Shown: positions 16,225 through 24,679 of the stretch, one piece after another
Layout: every line of letters begins with the position of its first letter
Numbering within the stretch: position 1 is the first letter of the stretch
Origin: Paenibacillus elgii NBRC 100335
Lineage (GTDB): Bacteria > Bacillota > Bacilli > Paenibacillales > NBRC-103111
NCBI RefSeq assembly: GCF_004000865.1
Contig: NZ_BIMB01000017.1
Location: 62,001-126,000 of the forward strand
DNA: 64,000 nt
Reading direction: 5' to 3'
Translations under genes and position numbers: made by a program
Notes under the pieces: model-generated
Told to the model about the DNA's origin: nothing
Databases searched by the model: none
Seen by the model: the letters and a program-made list of their open reading frames with translations, nothing else

Positions 16225-17412
16225 ATGAACAAGATTAACCCTTTGCTTATCCTAGTTCTTGCATTAGGCGTATTTGGAATTATTACGACGGAAATGGGAA
16301 TTGTCGGGGTGCTGCCCCAGGTTACACAGAAATTCAACATCTCTGCCTCGCAGGCCGGATGGCTGGTCAGCATATTTGCTTTGGTCGTTGCAATCTCAGG
16401 CCCGTTCCTGACGCTGCTCGCCTCCGGCATGAACCGTAAGTTCATTCTACTAACCGCAGTGCTGTTGTTTGCGATTTCCAATATCGTGTATGCTTTTACG
16501 ACGAGATTTGACGTCATGCTCGCTTTCCGCATTATTCCGGCTATTGTTCATCCCGCTTTCTTTTCTGTTGCGCTTGTCACGGCAGCATCGCTCGTATCTC
16601 CGGAGAAAAGCGGCCAGGCCGTCACCAAGGTTTTTGCCGGTATTACGGTCGGGTTCGCCTTCGGCGTGCCGTTGACTTCCTATCTGGCGGAGAAGGTCTC
16701 GCTGGAAGCCGCTTTCCTGTTCGGGGCCATCGTTAGCCTCGTGGCTTTTTTCGGGATTTTGGCCTGGCTTCCCTCGATGCCGGTTCAAACAAAGCTGTCT
16801 TATGGCGCACAGCTCGGTATTTTACGCAAGCCGGCGTTGTGGCTAAATATTGCTGCAGTGACAAGTATATTCGCCGCGATGTTCTCGGTGTACAGCTACT
16901 TCGCCGAATATCTTGGGCAAGTCACCCATATGAACGGCTCCTGGATCAGTATGATGCTGATGGTCTTTGGAGTGATCATGATTTTGGGCAACTTCTTATT
17001 CGGGAGCTTTTTGCAAAAGAGCGTTCTTCGAACGACGGTCCTTTTTCCAGTAGTTTATATTGCCGCTTACCTGCTGATTTATTATACGGGAGAATATTTC
17101 ATGCCCATGATCGTAATGATCCTGCTGTGGGGGATCGTGCATTCCGGCGGTCTTATTGTCAGCCAAAGCTGGCTCATGACCGAGGCGCAGGCGGCTCCTG
17201 AGTTCGGCAACAGCCTGTTTGTCTCCTTCACGAATCTCGGCATAACGATCGGAGCGTCGGTCGGCGGCTGGGTTATCGGGCAGTTGGGAATCCATCAGTT
17301 GATGTGGAGCGGGATCGGATTTGCCCTGCTGGCTTTCCTGCTCATTACCGTAAAAATAAAACGGTACAGCACGAAAGCTGTGGTCAAGGAGCGGGGAGCT
17401 GCGACACCGTAG
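16225..17412 (+). CDS. MFS transporter 1, DHA1-type drug/sugar exporter
   Basis: The 395-residue membrane protein has 12 predicted helices. LILVLALGVFGIITTEMGIVGVLPQ at the start is the usual first helix of DHA1 proteins of the YdhP/AraJ kind; FRIIPAIVHPAFFSVALVTAASLV and FGVPLTSYLAEKVSLEAAF contain the antiporter-type motif C region. Proton-driven export of drugs or sugars is the usual role. It follows ArsR 1; in the intergenic region ATCTAT recurs at 16174-16179, matching the half-site in the ArsR promoter, which supports co-regulation. Confidence 0.85.
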   Translation: MNKINPLLILVLALGVFGIITTEMGIVGVLPQVTQKFNISASQAGWLVSIFALVVAISGPFLTLLASGMNRKFILLTAVLLFAISNIVYAFTTRFDVMLAFRIIPAIVHPAFFSVALVTAASLVSPEKSGQAVTKVFAGITVGFAFGVPLTSYLAEKVSLEAAFLFGAIVSLVAFFGILAWLPSMPVQTKLSYGAQLGILRKPALWLNIAAVTSIFAAMFSVYSYFAEYLGQVTHMNGSWISMMLMVFGVIMILGNFLFGSFLQKSVLRTTVLFPVVYIAAYLLIYYTGEYFMPMIVMILLWGIVHSGGLIVSQSWLMTEAQAAPEFGNSLFVSFTNLGITIGASVGGWVIGQLGIHQLMWSGIGFALLAFLLITVKIKRYSTKAVVKERGAATP

Positions 17413-17531
17413 CTGGTCACGTTTTAGCCGCAGCATTTTATGGCAAGTTTTTTCTTTCTTCCAGGTATGCTAAACTTAATAACGTAAGGAATGACCTCTA
17501 GGACCAAACTCGGAAGAAAGGAGCGCTACCG

Positions 17532-17936
17532 ATGCAAATTTCCGATTTTCTGTTCCCCAAGGACAAAGTGTCCTATATTATCTCGTCCGCTACGATGCAG
17601 GAGGCCTTGGACAAGCTGGAACAAAGTCAATACACGGCCATTCCCGTAATTGATGGGGAGGGGAAATACATTGGCACCCTCTCGGAAGGGGATCTATTCT
17701 GGAAAATGAAGAAGACCCCCGGATTGAACTTTCAAAACCTGGATACCATTAAAGTTCATGAAATTAAGCGCCGTATTCATAATGAGAGCGTTTCGATCAA
17801 TGCGCACCTGGACGATATGCTTCATCTGGCTGCCGATCAGAACTTCGTTCCCGTCGTAGACGACAACCGAATCTTTATCGGGATCATCCGGCGCAAAGAT
17901 ATCATCGAGTACTATACGAACAATATTACGGATTAA
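17532..17936 (+). CDS. CBS-pair protein
   Basis: The 134-residue protein is almost entirely two CBS domains: the first around AQEALDKLEQSQYTAIPVIDGEGKYIGTLSEGDLFW, the second around NAHLDDMLHLAADQNFVPVVDDNRIFIGIIRRKDIIEY. CBS pairs bind adenosyl nucleotides (AMP, ATP, SAM, c-di-AMP) and regulate partners. AAAGGAG precedes the ATG. No fused effector domain; the partner is unknown. It stands between the two ArsR-MFS modules as a single gene. Confidence 0.9.
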   Translation: MQISDFLFPKDKVSYIISSATMQEALDKLEQSQYTAIPVIDGEGKYIGTLSEGDLFWKMKKTPGLNFQNLDTIKVHEIKRRIHNESVSINAHLDDMLHLAADQNFVPVVDDNRIFIGIIRRKDIIEYYTNNITD

Positions 17937-17999
17937 CCCGTTAGGGCAAGCCGGGTTTTAAACTGGCATATTACAATCAAGCGTCTGGGTGAGGGAACG

Positions 18000-19514
18000 A
18001 TGAATTATACCATTTTACCGTTTTCGCGAATCAAGCATTTGCTTCCGGCAGACAGCTGGGTCTATACCTATAATGAGCGTAACCATGGAGAGTTCGAAGA
18101 CAACCCCGTCGTTTTTTTTCAAGGGAATACCCGGCTTGAGAACCTGAATCTGGACAGGCCGTTCGACGAGGAGCACGTCTTTCTTGTCCTCGTGGACGGC
18201 AATCTTGCAGTCGATACCTATGTTTATAACGAAGAAATCAGCGGCGCGACATGTCTTATCGTCAAAGGCGATCTGTACGCGCAAAATATGGTAGTCGGCG
18301 GTCAGGAAATTTATGTAACCGGCAATCTGGAAGTCACGGAGTTGTTCTGGGGAGAGTATAATCACGGCGATTTGACCGTGGCCGGAAATGCTTCCGCTTC
18401 GCTATTTATGGATACGGAGGAGTATCATGTCTCGGTGAGAGGCGAGCAGCAGTTTTCCCTGCGAATCAGCAACTGGGACGAGCTGGGGGACTGGAATGAC
18501 TTGGACGAGGACTTGCTCAAAGGGGTATTTGTGCAAGACTGCGTTATGGAATTGGGCGAGGAGCCGACGCTGGACCGGGAGAAGCTGCTGGAATATTTTA
18601 AAGCCGGCCGTTCTGTGCTCATCCCGGACAAGATCAAACCGGCGGAAGAGCCGGACATTCCTTTTCCGTTCGACAACTCCGAAATCAGCGTCGGGAACCT
18701 GATCCGGTTGGCAGACTCCGTTTTGATGCCGTTTGAAGCCAAGGAATCCGGGGGGAAATATGAGTTTTGGCGGGATGACGAGTTTTATCGCGTAATCCGT
18801 TCATCCAGCGAAGCGGAATATCGGGCGGTTTACCTGCAGGAGGATCGATGCGCCGTAATTGTGGAAACGAAGGAGGACGAACGAAACGGAATCCCGTACG
18901 TGAGTCTGCATTACAGAGGGCGTTACATTGAAGGGGAGGATACGGAGTGGCACCCGTTCGACGCTACTTCTCCCGAGCCGTTTCGTCTTTTGGTGCAGCG
19001 CGGCTGGCCTGCACTGCTGGCTGCCGTATCCCGGTTCGAATATTACCGCAGCTATGTTAGGCCTGAGCAAATTAGCGAGATTCTCTCCCTGCCTGTGGTA
19101 GAAGCGTATGACGATTTCTATGACGAGGACAAGAGCGGACTCTGGTGCGGCAGCGTATATGCCGGATTCCGGCAGCCTGGCGTAGTGCGGGACGGAGAGG
19201 AAAAACCTCCTTGCGTGATCGTCGCCAGAGAACAAGGGGAGGACATGGAAATTTATCATTTTTCAGTGGAAAAATGTGTGAACGGCTCCGAAACCGTCAA
19301 AATCCTTTATCAGGCCAGCAACGGGTATGAGCATCGGGCGCTGCCCGTGTGGGATGAGGAAAAGCTACAAATCGCCTGCCGGCTATTTCGTATTGCGGAG
19401 AAAAAGCTTTTTTCGCTCAATCAAAAATTGCTCGCCGGACACATTCCTCATTCGGCAGAATCCTTTTCTATCAAATATTGGAAGGAAAAGGGTTACCTGA
19501 GAGCCGAACGATGA
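18000..19514 (+). CDS. large protein with bactofilin-like beta-helix segment
   Basis: The 504-residue acidic soluble protein has an N-terminal beta-helical part at about 45-140, with repeating strands like LVLVDGNLAVDTYVYNEEI, CLIVKGDLYAQNMVVGG and IYVTGNLEVTELFWGEYNHG. This spacing is that of polymer-forming bactofilin-like proteins. The remaining two thirds is unfamiliar, with an acidic region EFWRDDEFYRVIRSSSEAEYRAVYL and several Tyr/Trp-rich strands. No signal peptide. Whether it polymerises cannot be told. It is monocistronic, followed by a very strong terminator. Confidence 0.6.
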   Translation: MNYTILPFSRIKHLLPADSWVYTYNERNHGEFEDNPVVFFQGNTRLENLNLDRPFDEEHVFLVLVDGNLAVDTYVYNEEISGATCLIVKGDLYAQNMVVGGQEIYVTGNLEVTELFWGEYNHGDLTVAGNASASLFMDTEEYHVSVRGEQQFSLRISNWDELGDWNDLDEDLLKGVFVQDCVMELGEEPTLDREKLLEYFKAGRSVLIPDKIKPAEEPDIPFPFDNSEISVGNLIRLADSVLMPFEAKESGGKYEFWRDDEFYRVIRSSSEAEYRAVYLQEDRCAVIVETKEDERNGIPYVSLHYRGRYIEGEDTEWHPFDATSPEPFRLLVQRGWPALLAAVSRFEYYRSYVRPEQISEILSLPVVEAYDDFYDEDKSGLWCGSVYAGFRQPGVVRDGEEKPPCVIVAREQGEDMEIYHFSVEKCVNGSETVKILYQASNGYEHRALPVWDEEKLQIACRLFRIAEKKLFSLNQKLLAGHIPHSAESFSIKYWKEKGYLRAER

Positions 19515-19567
19515 ATAGTCTAAGAGCGCACTCATAGAGAGCATTATATATTGGAAATCCGGAAAGT

Positions 19568-19614
19568 CCCCTCCAAGCTCACTCTTAAAGAGTGAGCTTG
19601 GAGGGGATTTTTCT
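19568..19614 (+). terminator. strong intrinsic terminator
   Basis: CCCCTCCAAGCTCACTCT pairs perfectly with AGAGTGAGCTTGGAGGGG (18 base pairs, four-base loop) and is followed by ATTTTTCT. Confidence 0.92.
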
Positions 19615-19730
19615 ATGGCGAAAAAGCGACATCTTACAACGGCTACATCATGAATATAGTAAATTAGTAGTTAAAAATTTGTAAATTAGTAGAATAATGT
19701 TGATATATTGGTAATATTATGCTATTTTGG

Positions 19731-19760
19731 GTTTAGTATATTGTGCACATTATACTAAAC
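19731..19760. promoter_or_regulatory. perfect 30-bp palindrome upstream of secreted M15-like gene
   Basis: Arms GTTTAGTATA and TATACTAAAC are perfect complements; the centre TTGTGCACAT contains the palindrome TGTGCACA. It ends 21 bases before the ATG at 19781, where a repressor would block initiation. A direct repeat, TAAATTAGTAG, occurs twice just upstream (about 19661 and 19682). Confidence 0.6.
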
Positions 19761-19780
19761 TATCATTAAGGAGTGACTTT

Positions 19781-20452
19781 ATGAAAAAGCTTTTGATTTC
19801 CGCTATGGTTACACTCACCTTGATGGCTCCTACAAACATTTTTGCAGCTTCGCCCGATTCTGTTGCTTCCATTGCAGCGGCTGAAAATAGCGGCTCTGCT
19901 TGGGTTGCGAGATTTCCCGGTTCCAAAAGTGTCGATGATCTGAACGACCCGTTCAAAAGCAATGTCAAAAGCTTCATAGCCGCACTTCAAGCGGCAGGCA
20001 TTTCGACAAGCATCGAGTCTACTTATAGACCGGAAGAACGGGCTTATTTGATGCATTGGTCGTGGAAGATTGTAAATAAGAAGGTAAGTCCGAAGGATGT
20101 TCCTGCCAAGGCCGGCGTCAATATCAAATGGGTACACGATAATGATGATGCCAATTACAGCAAATCGATCGCCGGAGCAAAAGAAATGGTCAACGGCTAC
20201 GGGATTTCGAACTTGAACGTCGCACCGGCGCTGAATTCGAACCATACCGCAAGAAACGCGATTGATCTTGGTACGTCTTGGTCGAAGTCCAGCGTTGTGA
20301 TCACGGATGCGAACGGCAAAAAAGTAACGATCGATTCCGGCGCCAAAAATAGTACTAACGCAACGTTGATTTCCGTAGCGAAAACGTATGGCCTGGTCCA
20401 TTATACGCCTGTAAATGACGATAAAAACCATTTTTCTCCTAACGGGCACTAA
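19781..20452 (+). CDS. secreted M15-like peptidase-fold protein
   Basis: The 223-residue protein starts with a signal peptide (MKKLLISAMVTLTLMAPTNIFA, then AS). The mature part has ISTSIESTYRPEERAYLMHWSWKI, NSNHTARNAIDLGTSW and VHYTPVNDDKNHFSPNG. The His-x6-Asp pair (HTARNAID) and the later NHF recall the zinc ligands of peptidase M15/VanY-type enzymes, in a shortened form. It may act on cell-wall peptides; activity is not certain. AAGGAG lies seven to eight bases before this ATG, whereas the longer frame to 19727 has none. The palindrome upstream suggests specific control, and a terminator follows. Confidence 0.65.
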   Translation: MKKLLISAMVTLTLMAPTNIFAASPDSVASIAAAENSGSAWVARFPGSKSVDDLNDPFKSNVKSFIAALQAAGISTSIESTYRPEERAYLMHWSWKIVNKKVSPKDVPAKAGVNIKWVHDNDDANYSKSIAGAKEMVNGYGISNLNVAPALNSNHTARNAIDLGTSWSKSSVVITDANGKKVTIDSGAKNSTNATLISVAKTYGLVHYTPVNDDKNHFSPNGH

Positions 20453-20461
20453 TTCCATTCG

Positions 20462-20490
20462 AGAGTCGAATTTATTCGGCTCTTTTTTTT
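20462..20490 (+). terminator. intrinsic terminator overlapping the next promoter region
   Basis: AGAGTCGAA pairs with TTCGGCTCT around TTTA, followed by eight T. It sits 12 bases before the -35 box of ArsR gene 2. Confidence 0.8.
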
Positions 20491-20501
20491 GTATATAGAA
20501 C

Positions 20502-20536
20502 TTGACATATCGACAAATTGCGATATTATAATGTGT
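20502..20536 (+). promoter_or_regulatory. leaderless promoter with operator of ArsR gene 2
   Basis: TTGACA (20502-20507) and TATAAT (20527-20532; 19-base spacer, or ATTATA with 17). The ATG at 20537 lies where transcription should begin. Between the boxes lies ATATCG-N8-CGATAT (20507-20526), a perfect inverted repeat. Confidence 0.7.
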
Positions 20537-20839
20537 ATGGAACCGATTGAAATTTTCAAAGCACTGTCCAATGAGTCCAGGTTGCAAATTTTGCATTGGT
20601 TGAAGGATCCCGAAAAACATTTTACGCCCCACGAAGGGATTGATATGAGGAAAATCGGGGTATGTGTGAGTCAAGTCACGGAAAAGCTGAAGATGACACA
20701 GTCCACAGCTTCCCAATATTTAGCGATACTCGAGCGAGCAGGTCTGATCACGACCGAACGTATCGGCAAGTACACGTACTACAAACGAAACGAGGATACG
20801 ATACGCGATATCGGTGCATTTTTTAACAACGAAATCTAA
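20537..20839 (+). CDS. ArsR-family repressor 2
   Basis: A 100-residue paralogue of the protein at 15816: MEPIEIFKALSNESRLQILHWLKDPEKHF, then LKMTQSTASQYLAILERAGLITTERIGKYTYYKRN as helix-turn-helix and wing. The segment IGVCVSQV aligns with IGVCVSDI of the other. The ATG at 20537 is preferred because the consensus -10 ends only four bases before it, giving a leaderless message as in module 1. It should repress itself and the MFS gene 146 bases downstream, since the same ATATCGATAT element recurs there. Confidence 0.85.
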   Translation: MEPIEIFKALSNESRLQILHWLKDPEKHFTPHEGIDMRKIGVCVSQVTEKLKMTQSTASQYLAILERAGLITTERIGKYTYYKRNEDTIRDIGAFFNNEI

Positions 20840-20890
20840 CCATGACAAAACTGAATGCTCTCCGGAGGATTCGGTTTATGTCTGGTCTAT

Positions 20891-20960
20891 ATATCGATAT
20901 ATTATAATATATCGATATTTTTAATCACAACACATCGATAATTTATAATATATAGATGTG
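20891..20960 (+). promoter_or_regulatory. operator cluster and promoter before MFS gene 2
   Basis: ATATCGATAT occurs at 20891-20900 and at 20909-20918, matching the half-sites in the ArsR 2 promoter. An inverted repeat CACATC (20931-20936)/GATGTG (20955-20960) encloses a possible -10, TATAAT (20944-20949). The arrangement suggests cooperative repression by ArsR 2. Confidence 0.6.
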
Positions 20961-20984
20961 AATAAAATAAGGAGTGGTAATTTA

Positions 20985-22199
20985 ATGTCGAGCACTTGGA
21001 AAATTTATTTTTTGGCCATTGTCAGTTTTTTGGTAGGGACATCCGAGTATGTCATTTCGGGTATTCTGGATAAGATCTCGGATACGATGGGGATCTCGAT
21101 TACTTCGGCGGGGCAGCTCGTGACCATTTTCTCATTTGTATATGCTGTTTGTACCCCCATATTGATGGCATTGACGGCAAAAATAGAGCGGCAAAAGCTG
21201 CTCGTTGGTGCGCTCGGAATTTTCGTGGCAGCGAATATTTTGTCTTTTGTTTTGCCGGGATTCGGACTTTTCGTATTGGCGCGCGTTCTTATGGCTTTAG
21301 GTGCAGGAATGGTTGTTGTCACCGCCCTGGATATAGCAGCGAAAATCGCGCCTGAAGGCAAACAGGCCAGTTCCATTGCCACTGTGGTGATGGGCTTCAC
21401 GACGTCATTAATTATCGGAGTTCCTCTCGGACGCATGATCGCTGCGGCATACGGCTGGAAGTCGGTGTTCGGTTTCATCGCTATAATTGGGGTTCTGGCC
21501 ATCTTTGTTCTATACAAAACGATCCCGCGAGTGAAAGGGGATGCTCCCGTACCTTTATCCAAGCAGCTTGCTCTTCTCAAAAGCAGAAAAGTGGCTCTTG
21601 GACTCTCGATCACTTTCCTCTGGCTGGGCGGCTACTCGATAGCATATACTTACATTTCTCCTTATCTTCTCAAGATTGCCGGCTTGAACGAAGAAGTGCT
21701 GAGCGGAGCTTTATTGGCGTTCGGCGTGGCCAGCTTAATCGGCTCCAAATTTGGCGGCTACAGTACGGATAAATGGGGAGTTTCTTCCACGTTAATCGGG
21801 GGAATGTTCCTTCACATCGCGGCTCTCCTTTTACTGTCTGTTACAGTCGCTCTAACGAATTCATGGTGGCTCGTTATCGCCGTGCTTGTCTTATGGTCCT
21901 TTGCAGCGTGGTCATCCGGTCCTACGCAGCAATATAATTTGATCCGAATCGAGCCGAATTATTCGGGAGTCATGCTCGGACTCAACCAATCCACGATGCA
22001 ATTATCGATGGCAGCAGGAGCGGGGATTGGCGGCCTAGCCGTCGATCAGGTATCGTTATCATCCATACCGTGGTTCGGCACGATCGGTGTAGCGATTGCA
22101 GTTGCGGCTTCATTCGTATTATTTTCATGGATAAAAGGGGAGGCCGGAAAAGCAAGCAAACCTCGGACTGATTCGGATATTCAGGTGCTCCCTGAATGA
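20985..22199 (+). CDS. MFS transporter 2, DHA1-type exporter
   Basis: The 404-residue protein has 12 hydrophobic helices. IYFLAIVSFLVGTSEYVISGILDKISDTMGIS is the typical DHA1 first helix (YdhP/PbuE/AraJ group); motif C is visible in GFTTSLIIGVPLGRMIAAAYGWKSVF. AAGGAG is nine or ten bases before the chosen ATG; a nine-codon upstream extension lacks one. It is the second exporter under an ArsR repressor of the same type. The two exporters are only distantly alike, so the substrates may differ. Confidence 0.85.
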   Translation: MSSTWKIYFLAIVSFLVGTSEYVISGILDKISDTMGISITSAGQLVTIFSFVYAVCTPILMALTAKIERQKLLVGALGIFVAANILSFVLPGFGLFVLARVLMALGAGMVVVTALDIAAKIAPEGKQASSIATVVMGFTTSLIIGVPLGRMIAAAYGWKSVFGFIAIIGVLAIFVLYKTIPRVKGDAPVPLSKQLALLKSRKVALGLSITFLWLGGYSIAYTYISPYLLKIAGLNEEVLSGALLAFGVASLIGSKFGGYSTDKWGVSSTLIGGMFLHIAALLLLSVTVALTNSWWLVIAVLVLWSFAAWSSGPTQQYNLIRIEPNYSGVMLGLNQSTMQLSMAAGAGIGGLAVDQVSLSSIPWFGTIGVAIAVAASFVLFSWIKGEAGKASKPRTDSDIQVLPE

Positions 22200-22366
22200 T
22201 CAATCGGCAAACCAGAGGGAGGTTTTCATCTATGGTGGTGGCTGCGAGGCCATGTGGGAGTAGACTGAGATAGCAAGTTATAGACTGGCGCGCCGGCAAC
22301 GGTGGCCGGGAAACACGGCTGCAGCCGGGCAAACAAATAAGCCCATAACCGTATTTTGGAAATAAA
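22200..22366. other. intergenic stretch without gene
   Basis: GC-rich to 22330, then a hairpin (AGCCCAT..ATGGGCT with inner TTGGAAA/TTTTCCAA, about 22340-22397) that marks the change to AT-rich sequence. No start with a ribosome site was seen. Confidence 0.4.
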
Positions 22367-22680
22367 TTAATTTTCCAATTTATAAGGAAATGGGCTCTCC
22401 CTGGAGTTCGAAAGCTTTAAAATTAGCGGGCTCTTTAATCTTACTTTATCGCCTTCTAAAGTAACGCCCATTTTACCGGAATGTTTGAAAGGATCAAACG
22501 GTTCATTGTTTTTATGCAAGAGTAGAATACAGGGCGATTTTACCACAATTCAATAAGCCACGTTTGCCTTTCAGTTAAGTGCGGTATGTTAAATGCCAAA
22601 GTATTCGGTAATAACTCTGCTAAACCGTGATGCGTATAATATAAAGATTGCGGCTTATATAACCGCAAATTATGTTTAAT
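22367..22680 (-). pseudogene. decayed gene downstream of the methyltransferase
   Basis: On the minus strand directly after the methyltransferase stop, a frame reads on without start codon through LYYTHHGLAELLPNTLAFNI and TERQTWLIELW, then stops. A second frame continues with EPFDPFKHSGKMGVTLEGDK followed by VRLKSPLILKLSNSRE and ends at about 22367. Together they look like two pieces of one protein separated by a frameshift and lacking the N-terminus. The family was not recognised. It lies at the left border of the AT-rich accessory stretch. Confidence 0.4.
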
Positions 22681-22686
22681 TAAAGA

Positions 22687-23475
22687 TTAAAGTTTTCTTG
22701 CTTTAAAAACGAAGGACAAGGGAAACATTTTCGCGTTGAAAGCAGAATGATATTTCTGTTCAACTTTACTCTCACTTTCAAGAGTTTGTTTATCAGTTTC
22801 TTCTATCATTTCCTCAATAAAAAATCCTGCTTTAGATAAAGCGCTAATATACGTTGAAATTTTCCTTTTGCTGAGTGAAATATCAAAGCCGTATTTTTCA
22901 AACGTAAAAAGATTTTCATCGTAATAAGAGCTTTTAACTACAAGATTATCTTTTTCAATTTCCATACATCTCATAACAGGGTGATCCCAGCTAAATATAA
23001 AAGTACCACCTTTTTTTAAATAGGATGCGATTAAATTAAATGTTTTTTGTAAATCGGTAGTCCAGCCAATTGCATATATTGAATAAACAATATCAAAATA
23101 ACCCATCGGTAAACCTGGATTCACTTCCATGGGACTATTGAATAAATGTGCTTCATACCCGCAATCTTTTAAATAACGGGTTGCATTTTCAATTTGCTGT
23201 GTTGACATATCAAGTCCCCAAAGTTCTGATGCATTATGGTCACCATGATATTTAAGAGAGTGTCCACTTCCACAACCAATTTCAAGAACTTTTTTACCAG
23301 ACACATCACCAAACAAATGTAAATCTTCTTCGGATGGTATCAAGCATCCGAGTTCCGGGAGTGCAGTTACACCGAACCATTTGTCAGCAGTATTATCCCA
23401 AAACTTTTTATTTTGTTCTAAAACCCCATTATTATCAAGAGTGTTTTTTCTTGAACTTAATAATATATTGCTCAT
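22687..23475 (-). CDS. class I SAM-dependent methyltransferase
   Basis: The 262-residue protein starts with a lead region NKKFWDNTADKWFGVTALPELG, followed by the SAM-binding motif KKVLEIGCGSGHSLKY (about 83-98 region) and the acidic loop ELWGLDMS. YFDIVYSIYAIGW and LKKGGTFIFSWDHPVMRC are motifs II and III. Such small-molecule methyltransferases of Bacillales have unknown substrates. The start at 23475 has AAGGAG nine bases upstream; the ATG nine bases earlier would touch it. AT-rich codon use contrasts with the exporter upstream and suggests recent transfer. Confidence 0.85.
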   Translation of the reverse strand: MSNILLSSRKNTLDNNGVLEQNKKFWDNTADKWFGVTALPELGCLIPSEEDLHLFGDVSGKKVLEIGCGSGHSLKYHGDHNASELWGLDMSTQQIENATRYLKDCGYEAHLFNSPMEVNPGLPMGYFDIVYSIYAIGWTTDLQKTFNLIASYLKKGGTFIFSWDHPVMRCMEIEKDNLVVKSSYYDENLFTFEKYGFDISLSKRKISTYISALSKAGFFIEEMIEETDKQTLESESKVEQKYHSAFNAKMFPLSFVFKARKL

Positions 23476-23885
23476 TTTAAACATCTCCTTAATTCTTGGT
23501 TTCGAATGTTACCTATCGTAAAATATAATATCTTTTTTTACAAACCTCAAAAACGCATGTTCGCTATTTTGCATAGATTTACACATTCGCATTACAATGC
23601 CTAAATTTAGGATTTTCAGAAAATAATAACTCTGTTTATCTCTAAAAACCTTAGACTTCCTCATCTTTCCTCTGTTAGTACATTGAGCTAAACTGCCCGT
23701 CCTTCGGTTCAATAGAAAGGAGTTCCCGCGTCTTCACTTGGGCCACTAGAACTAAGAAAACATTTTTTGGGACACCCATGTCTATCCGATGTGGGTTTCT
23801 CTTTATTTTGGCGTCTTGCAGATAGAGGATACTCGCAAAAGCAAAGCGAATATTAAAGAGATGTAGAGGTGATCCGGATTAGATA
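23476..23885. other. AT-rich intergenic region without supported gene
   Basis: About 400 bases. A hairpin ACCCAT..ATGTGGGT followed by TTTCTCTTTA (around 23773-23805) may be a terminator for a lost plus-strand gene. A 67-codon minus-strand frame (23509-23712) has no ribosome site or recognisable product. Confidence 0.4.
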
Positions 23886-23888
23886 AAA

Positions 23889-24636
23889 AAATTTTGAAGC
23901 GCATTCCAAAAACATTAAGCGGGACTTAGGGGTTAACCCGATCGTAGTGTTTGGGGAGGATGTTTAATTTGTTGCAGTTGCAGATCTAGATAAGATCGGA
24001 ACTTTGGCACATGAAGTCCGGCATAGTTGGCAGTATCAAAATAAAGATACGGAAGGATTTAAATTCAAAATTAGTTCAGAACAAGATTTCATGCGTACTG
24101 GAGTAAAGGGAGGTTTCATTTTGAAAGTTGAGCCAAATTTTCCTGATACGGTCGTGGTGTTGGTGAAACATGAAGGAAAATATACGTGGTATGTGAGTGA
24201 AAAAGAATTATGGATTATGGATTTATTGGAATTAGATAATGCCTTCCGCAGAAAGTTCAATCAACCTGAAGTAACTGAAACAGAGGCTGATTATGAAGAG
24301 CGGGAAGGATGCGAGATACTATCTGAAAAAAATATAGCGCAGTTTCAGGAAGCTATGAAAGAGTATAAAGTAAGCTACACAGAATTGACTGACTATTTTA
24401 ATCTATATTCCGAGGTTTACTTGGATGGAGTGAGTTCAGCTGTTGAAACTTCTTTTTATTTGGATTTTGATAATAAAATTTTCTACTCCTTTTTTAAAGA
24501 ACCTGGATCTTATGAACAGTTTGTTCCAACTGGCTGGAGGGGGATTTTTGAAGAGGACGTCCAAAAAGTAATTCCGGAAAATGCCAAACGGACCGAGTGC
24601 GTACATGCAGATAAATCTGATTATGATTCGATATGA
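23889..24636 (+). pseudogene. broken zincin (HEVRH) fragment fused to an unknown domain
   Basis: One frame reads AHSKNIKRDLGVNPIVVFGE then DV, a TAA stop (23965-23967), and continues FVAVADLDKIGTLAHEVRHS WQYQNK without shift. HEVRH is a zinc-metalloprotease motif of the kind found at the end of phage-like and polymorphic toxin proteins. There is no start codon with a ribosome site at the left end. The remainder (from TTG 24004, 210 codons) is a soluble acidic sequence of unknown family, with VVVLVKHEGKYTWYVSEKEL and GVSSAVETSFYLDFDNKIFY. It may be a chimera made by recombination between a toxin end and an immunity-type gene. The 24004-24636 part could still be translated. Confidence 0.55.
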
Positions 24637-24679
24637 ACAAATCGAACAATAAAAAATCTACTTCGAGGACGTATACAAA

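Noticed and set aside
20891-20960. AT-rich palindromes as a replication origin or attachment site
   Set aside because: They match the operator in the adjacent ArsR promoter and lie before its exporter gene, so regulation explains them.
23509-23712. 67-codon minus-strand ORF
   Set aside because: No ribosome site, no recognisable family, region contains a plus-strand hairpin.
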